A stretch of 64,000 nucleotides of DNA. Source: Aliidiomarina sp. (lineage in GTDB: Bacteria; Pseudomonadota; Gammaproteobacteria; Enterobacterales; Alteromonadaceae). Shown one piece after another: positions 58,931 to 64,000 of this stretch. The notes under the pieces are model-generated. The model was not told where the DNA came from. It saw nothing but the letters and a program-made list of their open reading frames with translations, and ran no database searches. The position numbers were made by a program, and so were the translations under genes. How positions within the stretch are numbered: the stretch's first letter is position 1; each line of letters starts with the position of its first letter. The stretch lies in assembly GCF_022565475.1 (NCBI RefSeq), contig NZ_JAIUMR010000002.1:248001-312000 (forward strand). Reading direction: 5' to 3'.

Positions 58931-60622
58931 GTGAGCAGAGTTATTATTCGTTTTTGGATTGCCGTTGTCACTTTAGGGCTATTGTGTTGGGAAATGTTCC
59001 CAGCTCACGCCAAATCAGAAGGTGAGATTCCAGAGCAGTGGAATTTGATGCTTGTTGGTGGCTCCATGAATACGTGTTCAAGCATGTCATTGCGTCGCTG
59101 TAAAGAGACCGATTGGGTTGACCCTGCGACGATGAGAACGGAGATGAATGTTGATTTAAGTGGTGACCGCTTAGCAGGTTTGCTTGCTAGTCCACTTTGG
59201 CAACGCGATCCTGAAACTGAACAGGAAATCGCTCAAACGCTCACGCGTATATCCCGGCATTTCGGCGAAGAGATAGTGAGTTTGTCGGGTTTTAGGCGCT
59301 TTTTCGCTGAACTTTATCCGAGTCTTTGGCGCGCGCTGACTACTGAACAGTGGCAGGCTATTCGTGACTATTTACAAGCTGCAGAAAGAGCATCGGTTAG
59401 CGAACTCAGTCAACTTGAGTTAAGTGTCGAACGACACGGGGCAGAACTTTTTCATACATTTGCCCAACGTGCGACAGAAATTGCGCAAGCCGAAGGAGAA
59501 GCCCCTCTTGTATTAGTTGTCACTGCCTCTGGAAGAGATAGCTTCGATGCGGTTGATTTCTATATTAGTAGTTTTTCTCAAACAGGTGTCAATGTTGAAT
59601 GGTTGCCGATTGACGCTGCATTTGCGCAGGCGGTGTTTAGTAGTCAATGTGAAAACCTTGCGGGTTTGAGAGCTCAATACCAGCATGCATATGATCGTGA
59701 GCGTGTGTTTCCTTGGCTTGCCGAGTTTCAGTCTGAGTTTTGTTCGCAGCCTGAGAAACTCATAACTCTCATTGATCGTGCCCACGGGATATTTATCAAC
59801 GGGGGCGACCAAAGCTTAACGCGTCAGTCTTTTATTTTATCTAATGGTTCTGAGTCTGCTTGGCTAAAACGTATTCGGGAACGTTTGCAGGAAGGTAAGA
59901 TGATCGTTGGGGGCACGAGTGCAGGAACGGCGGTGATGACTGAAGCTGCAATGATTTCAAACGGAAGTAGCAGGGCAGCTCTAAAATATGGCGCTTTTGC
60001 CATAGCGAAACCTCCAGCAGCTGATTGCGAAGAGCTGAACCAGTGCAAAAAAGCTCCGGTAGCAGATGCATTGGCGTATCACCCAGAAGGTGGGATAGGT
60101 TTTTATGAATTTGGGCTCCTCGACACTCATTTCTCAGAGCGAGGTCGTCAGGCCCGCTTGCTTCAGCTTCTAGTTGATAGCAAGGCCAACTTAGCTGCAG
60201 GAATAGACGAAACTACTGCATTACTTGTAAACAGTCGAACAGGCGATTTTTGGGTTCAGGGTGCGAATGGCGTTTATCTGTTAGCGCAGGGAGAAAGAAC
60301 TAAAGGTAGTCTAACTGGCCGATTTGCATATCTTCGAGATGGCACTCGCGGAAGGCTGAGTCTCAATGGTAATTTAGTTACTGAGTTACACTTTTCAGAG
60401 GAACAGAAGCATAAAACTGTCGAATCGGAGTTATCAAATTTTTTGCGAGATCGCTCAATAACCGCTGCATTGCAGAAGTGTTCAGAGCAAATTCTTTACT
60501 ATGATGAAAATGAAGATGTGCAAGTGATTCTTGCGAGTGATCAATTTACAAATATTGCTCATGCGGATAGCCGCTGTGAAATAGTTTGGGGAATTATTCA
60601 TTATCAATCGATTGGGCGTTGA
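58931..60622 (+). CDS. Secreted cyanophycinase (peptidase family S51)
   Basis: Serine exopeptidase of 563 aa that releases beta-Asp-Arg dipeptides from cyanophycin. GTG 58931 follows CGGAG by seven bases. A signal peptide (about 1-27, ending PAHA|KS) sends it out of the cytoplasm; no lipobox. All cyanophycinase active-site elements are present: NGGDQ (Gln294), GGTSAGTAVM (nucleophile Ser330), DTHFSERGRQARL (His400) and GIDETTA (Glu427). These distinguish it from the related peptidase E. A mostly helical stretch of about 120 residues (about 55-180) separates the first strand LMLVGGSM from LVLVVTAS and is longer than in cyanobacterial CphB. No cyanophycin synthetase is in the window, so a degradative, scavenging role is likely. 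Confidence 0.92.
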   Translation: MSRVIIRFWIAVVTLGLLCWEMFPAHAKSEGEIPEQWNLMLVGGSMNTCSSMSLRRCKETDWVDPATMRTEMNVDLSGDRLAGLLASPLWQRDPETEQEIAQTLTRISRHFGEEIVSLSGFRRFFAELYPSLWRALTTEQWQAIRDYLQAAERASVSELSQLELSVERHGAELFHTFAQRATEIAQAEGEAPLVLVVTASGRDSFDAVDFYISSFSQTGVNVEWLPIDAAFAQAVFSSQCENLAGLRAQYQHAYDRERVFPWLAEFQSEFCSQPEKLITLIDRAHGIFINGGDQSLTRQSFILSNGSESAWLKRIRERLQEGKMIVGGTSAGTAVMTEAAMISNGSSRAALKYGAFAIAKPPAADCEELNQCKKAPVADALAYHPEGGIGFYEFGLLDTHFSERGRQARLLQLLVDSKANLAAGIDETTALLVNSRTGDFWVQGANGVYLLAQGERTKGSLTGRFAYLRDGTRGRLSLNGNLVTELHFSEEQKHKTVESELSNFLRDRSITAALQKCSEQILYYDENEDVQVILASDQFTNIAHADSRCEIVWGIIHYQSIGR

Positions 60623-60647
60623 ATGCATTCGCCTTGGAAGCCCAAAC

Positions 60648-60675
60648 TTGCAAAGCAATCGCAATTCGTTATACT
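60648..60675 (+). promoter_or_regulatory. Candidate sigma70 promoter of the thiamine operon
   Basis: TTGCAA (60648-60653), a 16-base spacer and TATACT (60670-60675) lie about 30 bases before the TPP aptamer. Confidence 0.65.
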
Positions 60676-60705
60676 GCGGCCGCTGCAGTGAAATACTGAC
60701 AGCAA

Positions 60706-60806
60706 ATTACCAAAGGGGTGCCTCGCTTTAATCCAAAGTGCGGCTGAGATACGTGTGTGAACCCTTTGCACCTGATCCGGTTAATACTGGCGTAGGGATT
60801 GGTAAT
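60706..60806 (+). ncRNA. TPP (THI-box) riboswitch
   Basis: The conserved thiamine pyrophosphate aptamer is clear: GGGGTGCC, then GGCTGAGATA, ACCCTTTGCACCTGATCCGG, and TTAATACTGGCGTAGGGA, in order. The closing P1 helix is ATTACCAA (60706-60713) with TTGGTAAT (60799-60806). It precedes a thiamine uptake operon, so high TPP should switch expression off. The downstream platform (60866-60908) has no T run, which points to translational rather than transcriptional control. Confidence 0.97.
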
Positions 60807-60865
60807 GAACATCTGTAATCGCTTTGCTCACTCGACCCTGATTACACACCCACCAATTTACGCAG

Positions 60866-60908
60866 AACCGGATCTCATTCTTTATTTTGTATTAGGAAGA
60901 AGAGATCC
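60866..60908 (+). promoter_or_regulatory. Riboswitch expression platform: SD-sequestering hairpin with competing anti-sequestor
   Basis: GGATCTC (60870-60876) pairs with GAGATCC (60902-60908), enclosing and covering the AGGAAGAAGAG ribosome-site region before ATG 60912. The overlapping AACCGGATC (60866-60874) is a perfect 9-bp complement of GATCCGGTT (60774-60782) in the aptamer core. The two pairings exclude each other, the usual logic of an on/off switch. The structure is read from sequence; its use is inference. Confidence 0.75.
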
Positions 60909-60911
60909 AGC

Positions 60912-63008
60912 ATGAAACTAAATCCAATAACCATTGCTTTGTTGACCGCTATTGCTATGCCCGCTGTGGCAGAAGAGGCAAGTGAAAAGTCAATTGAGCG
61001 CATCACTGTGCAGGGAGAATTCCGCAGTCGCGGCATTGAAGACGTGGCAGCGAGTGTTTCTGTATTGAGCGGTGACGATCTTCGCCAACGTCAAGCGGAA
61101 CACCTTGAGGCGGCTTTGCTCATGGCCCCAAATGTGAACTTAGCTGCGGGTGCGTCGCGTGCCAGCTTTGTCCAGATTCGCGGCATCGGTGAACGCAGTC
61201 AATTTGTCGATCCAATCAATCCGTCGGTCGGCCTCCTACTCGACGGTATCAACTATAGTGGCCTAGGCTCCGCTGGTATTCTTTTTGATATCGGCCAAGT
61301 TGAAGTATTCCGTGGACCGCAAAGCACGCGGTTTGGCGCTGACGCCATGGCTGGCATGATTTACATGAGCAGTACAGCGCTCGATGCTGATCCAAACGGT
61401 GTCCTTGAAGCCATGGTAGCCAACTACAATAGTCGCAGCCTTGGCCTCGCTTACGGTAGCGCCGTGAATCAGGATTTGGTTTGGCGTGGCTCGTTATTTG
61501 GCTATCAAAGTGACGGCTTCATTGAAAACATTCACTTGCAACGCAAAGACACCCAAAACCAAGACGAAATCACGCTGCGCTTGAATGCTCATTGGCAACT
61601 CAATGACCAATGGTCTGCAGACTTCACCTACCACCACTTTAATCTGGATAACGGCTATGACGCGTGGAGTCTCGACCGCAATCGCCAAACCTTGTCAGAC
61701 ACGCCGGGCAAAGACACCCTCGACAGTCATGCCGGCCGCGTTGCCCTTCGTTACTTGAGCGATCAGGGTTACGAATTACAGCTCATGACCAGTTACTTAA
61801 CCGCTGACTCAGAGTATAGTTTTGATGAAGATTGGGCCTTCGAAGGTATTCGTCCCGGCTGGGAATACAACTCCTGGGATGCTTATTATCGTGAGCGTGA
61901 TCAACTTGAATTAGAAGCGCGCATACTCTCAGCACAGCCACTCATGGCTGGTCGCATAGCAACCGATTGGCTCTTGGGTGTGTACCGCCAAGAGCGGACA
62001 CAAGATCTGGATCGCGATTATACCTATTTAAGTGCGCCGTTTAGCAGCCAATATGACACCGAGCGTACGGCTGTGTATGGTGAGTTACAGCAACAATTGA
62101 ACGAACGCCTGCGCTTAACCTATGGCGTCCGTTGGGAGCGCTACGATAATGACTACCGCGACAGTCGCGGTATTACGTCTGCCCCACAGGATGATGCTTG
62201 GGGCGGTCGCGTCAGCTTAGAGTATCAACTGGCACCGATGCGAACTGTCTATACCTCACTGACACGTGGCTTTAAAGGTGGTGGTGTAAACGGCGAAGCT
62301 TTAGGTCGGGTGGAAGATCGCAATCTTGAAGATCATCGTGAGTTTTTGCAGTCACGCGCGACGTTCGACTCGGAGTATTTGACCAACTTCGAAGTTGGCT
62401 ACAAAGCATTTTTGCCGGAACAAAGTGTGTCGCTGCAACTGAATGCTTTTTACAGCTGGCGCGATGACATGCAAGTGAATGCCTATGTCGAGCGCAACGC
62501 GGTCTTCGTCACTTATATGGATAATGCCTCGGACGGCACTAACTATGGTATCGAAGCTCAACTTGACTGGGTAGCAAACGATGCTTTGCGTCTATTCGTC
62601 AACCTCGGTTGGTTAGAAACTGAGTTTAATGACTTAGTGTTACGCGATGGTACCAATTTGCGCGGTCGTGCGCAGGCGCATGCGCCAAATTGGCAACTGC
62701 ATCTGGGTGGTGAGTACTCACTTCCGCAGAACTGGTTGTTACGTTTGGAGCTTGATGGTCGTGATAAATTCTATTATTCCAACAGTCATGATCAACAGTC
62801 ATCTTCGTATGGGCTTGTTCATGCGCGTCTAAGCAAAACGCATAACCAGTGGGAATTCAGTCTTTGGGCACGTAATTTATTCGACAAAGACTATACGACC
62901 CGCGGTTTCTATTTCGGCAATGATCCACGTAAAGATTACGTTGCCGAAAATTACATTCAATTCGGTGAACCGCGTCGCTTCGGCGTTACCGCGCGTTATC
63001 GTTTCTAA
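60912..63008 (+). CDS. TonB-dependent thiamine receptor (OMR1-like)
   Basis: Outer-membrane receptor of 698 aa. A signal peptide (ending MPAVA|EE), TonB box (IERITVQGEF), plug (about 35-150, SVSVLSGDDLRQRQAEHLE, RGPQSTRFGADAMAGMIYM) and a barrel ending GVTARYRF are visible. A TPP riboswitch directly upstream and a PnuT permease downstream assign it to thiamine (or a thiamine precursor) uptake across the outer membrane; such riboswitch-linked receptors were described by comparative genomics in Alteromonadales. The riboswitch hairpin probably controls its start. Confidence 0.9.
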   Translation: MKLNPITIALLTAIAMPAVAEEASEKSIERITVQGEFRSRGIEDVAASVSVLSGDDLRQRQAEHLEAALLMAPNVNLAAGASRASFVQIRGIGERSQFVDPINPSVGLLLDGINYSGLGSAGILFDIGQVEVFRGPQSTRFGADAMAGMIYMSSTALDADPNGVLEAMVANYNSRSLGLAYGSAVNQDLVWRGSLFGYQSDGFIENIHLQRKDTQNQDEITLRLNAHWQLNDQWSADFTYHHFNLDNGYDAWSLDRNRQTLSDTPGKDTLDSHAGRVALRYLSDQGYELQLMTSYLTADSEYSFDEDWAFEGIRPGWEYNSWDAYYRERDQLELEARILSAQPLMAGRIATDWLLGVYRQERTQDLDRDYTYLSAPFSSQYDTERTAVYGELQQQLNERLRLTYGVRWERYDNDYRDSRGITSAPQDDAWGGRVSLEYQLAPMRTVYTSLTRGFKGGGVNGEALGRVEDRNLEDHREFLQSRATFDSEYLTNFEVGYKAFLPEQSVSLQLNAFYSWRDDMQVNAYVERNAVFVTYMDNASDGTNYGIEAQLDWVANDALRLFVNLGWLETEFNDLVLRDGTNLRGRAQAHAPNWQLHLGGEYSLPQNWLLRLELDGRDKFYYSNSHDQQSSSYGLVHARLSKTHNQWEFSLWARNLFDKDYTTRGFYFGNDPRKDYVAENYIQFGEPRRFGVTARYRF

Positions 63009-63018
63009 CTAAGCAGTA

Positions 63019-63056
63019 GGGGCAGGGTGTAAGAGTGAGAGCTTGCACTCTGCCCC
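63019..63056 (+). terminator. Intercistronic hairpin after the thiamine receptor
   Basis: GGGGCAGGGTG (63019-63029) pairs with CACTCTGCCCC (63046-63056), 11 bp with one wobble and a 16-base loop, followed by only CTTTC. It probably reduces read-through to, or separates the stability of, the next two genes. Confidence 0.6.
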
Positions 63057-63075
63057 CTTTCAAGAGGACCGTACG

Positions 63076-63330
63076 ATGCAGTTATCCGCAGAAATTAGTT
63101 TGTATCCATTAGCCGTCGAATACCGGGAAATTATTGGCGAATTTGTCGAACGTCTGGCGCAATACGACGAGCTGACCGTCAATACGAATACCATGAGCAC
63201 TCAGATTTTTGGCGACTACCGGACATTGATGGCGATTCTAACCGACGAACTTGAACGGGTTTATCAACAGGTGCCGTCACAAGTGTTGGTCTGTAAGTTT
63301 ATTAATCGAGATTTAAATCCGAATGGATAA
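63076..63330 (+). CDS. Small YkoF-like thiamine-binding protein
   Basis: An 84-aa protein with no signal peptide. ATG 63076 follows AGAGGA; the frame opens at 63043 inside the hairpin. The pattern LSAEISLYPLAVEYREIIGEF and TVNTNTMSTQIFGDYRTLM resembles the YkoF/thiamine-binding (COG0011-like) ferredoxin-fold domain, which binds thiamine or its pyrimidine. Its position in a TPP-riboswitch operon, overlapping the PnuT gene by eight bases, supports a cytoplasmic thiamine-binding or chaperone role next to the permease. Family assignment is moderate; context is strong. Confidence 0.78.
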   Translation: MQLSAEISLYPLAVEYREIIGEFVERLAQYDELTVNTNTMSTQIFGDYRTLMAILTDELERVYQQVPSQVLVCKFINRDLNPNG

Positions 63331-63967
63331 GTTACTCAGCCTTCTGGCGTTGTCGTCGACGGCGGAGCTTATTGCCGTCGGCATGGCGGTTGCCTATGTT
63401 CTACTGGCGATTCGCCAAAGTCTGTGGTGCTGGCCAGCAGCGGTGATCAGTGCCAGTATTTATACCGTGCTATTTTTTCAAGGCCGGCTCTATATGGAAA
63501 CCTTGCTACAGGTTTTTTATGTGGTCATGGCGGTCTATGGGTATTGGTCTTGGCGTTATAGTCCAGCGGCCAAACATGGGCAAACAGGCCAGCTACCGAT
63601 TCGCAGTCAAACGTGGCAATGGCACCTGCAATGGGGGCTGGTTCTTCTTCCTTTAAGTCTAGCAATTGCGTGGTTGTTACAACGCTACACCGATGCGGAT
63701 TTTGCCTATCTTGACTCGATCACAACGGTGTTTAGCTTCTTTGCGACGTTCTTGGTCGCGAGAAAACTCCTAGAAAACTGGCTTTATTGGATAGTAATTG
63801 ATTTACTATACGTGGGCTTGTTTTGGTTCAAAGGCTTTCATGCGACCTCGATCTTATTTGCGGTTTATACCGTGATGGCGACTATAGGTTATTTTAAATG
63901 GCGCCAAGCACTGAAAGACGAGCACGAGAACAAAACCGACATGCGCATGGAAACGGTTGCAGAATAG
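63323..63967 (+). CDS. pnuT: PnuC-family thiamine transporter PnuT
   Basis: Inner-membrane facilitator of 214 aa with about seven hydrophobic spans. RQSLWCWPAAVISASIYTVL, MAVYGYWSWR and ENWLYWIVIDLLYVGLFWFKG are PnuC-family hallmarks. PnuC members carry nicotinamide riboside, riboflavin (PnuX) or thiamine (PnuT); the TPP riboswitch and OMR1-like receptor upstream indicate thiamine. After entry thiamine would be trapped by phosphorylation; a kinase gene such as a thiamine pyrophosphokinase may follow beyond the window. ATG 63323 overlaps the preceding gene. Confidence 0.92.
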   Translation: MDKLLSLLALSSTAELIAVGMAVAYVLLAIRQSLWCWPAAVISASIYTVLFFQGRLYMETLLQVFYVVMAVYGYWSWRYSPAAKHGQTGQLPIRSQTWQWHLQWGLVLLPLSLAIAWLLQRYTDADFAYLDSITTVFSFFATFLVARKLLENWLYWIVIDLLYVGLFWFKGFHATSILFAVYTVMATIGYFKWRQALKDEHENKTDMRMETVAE

Positions 63968-64000
63968 GGAGATTATCCTCAGACTATAACGCTATGTAGC

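Noticed and set aside
52943-60622. Recent horizontal island with mobile-element borders
   Set aside because: The segment seems slightly richer in AT by eye, but I see no integrase, transposase, tRNA or flanking direct repeats.

Overview
The window reads as a contiguous chromosomal segment of a marine gammaproteobacterium, most likely order Alteromonadales (an Idiomarina-like genome is my best guess; there is no rRNA here to confirm it). The basis is gene order and protein similarity: gmk-rpoZ-spoT-ridA, recG, ubiE-ubiJ-ubiB-tatABC-tatD, hemB, gppA-rhlB divergent from trxA, then rho, ubiD and fre. These proteins are recognisably close to the E. coli ones. I see no transposase, integrase, phage gene, CRISPR array, tRNA or rRNA.

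Layout. 1-3.3 kb: two Fur-box-like palindromes between a divergent DUF2271 periplasmic gene (cut by the window edge) and a siderophore-type TonB receptor, followed by a small periplasmic protein. 3.4-21.5 kb: envelope, redox and signalling genes, including a META-domain lipoprotein, deoD, a DUF2254 membrane protein, a GGDEF-EAL protein, rimO, a PAS-GGDEF cyclase, azoR with a divergent LysR regulator, a peroxiredoxin, a solute-binding-like protein, a YdbS/YdbT pair, fpr, an alpha/beta hydrolase and a LemA/M48 protease pair. 21.7-25.4 kb: gmk, rpoZ, spoT, ridA. 25.6-29.6 kb: a repeat-containing DUF1566 lipoprotein with a small DUF1566 partner, and an NhaC-type antiporter. 29.7-42.3 kb: a GNAT-nitrilase fusion, recG, the ubiquinone and Tat genes, an extra coiled-coil gene inside the Tat operon, a 7TM-GGDEF cyclase and hemB. 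42.2-49.5 kb: gppA, rhlB, trxA, rho, ubiD, fre. 49.5-52.9 kb: a binding-protein-like lipoprotein overlapping a HAMP-PAS-GGDEF-EAL sensor.

The most interesting part is 52.9-60.6 kb. A secreted cyanophycinase faces, across a 491-bp divergent region, an operon for a large TonB receptor, a YfcC-type permease and an isoaspartyl dipeptidase. Together these give a complete inferred route for using the cyanobacterial storage polymer cyanophycin. The polymer would be cut outside the cytoplasm to beta-Asp-Arg dipeptides, which would be taken through the outer and inner membranes and split into Asp and Arg.

Next to it, 60.6-64.0 kb holds a TPP-riboswitch-controlled thiamine uptake operon: a TonB receptor, a small YkoF-like thiamine-binding protein and a PnuT permease. 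A 9-bp alternative pairing between the aptamer and a ribosome-site-sequestering hairpin suggests how translation is switched. Four genes in the window carry GGDEF and/or EAL domains, so c-di-GMP signalling is prominent; two of the four have degenerate GGDEF motifs.
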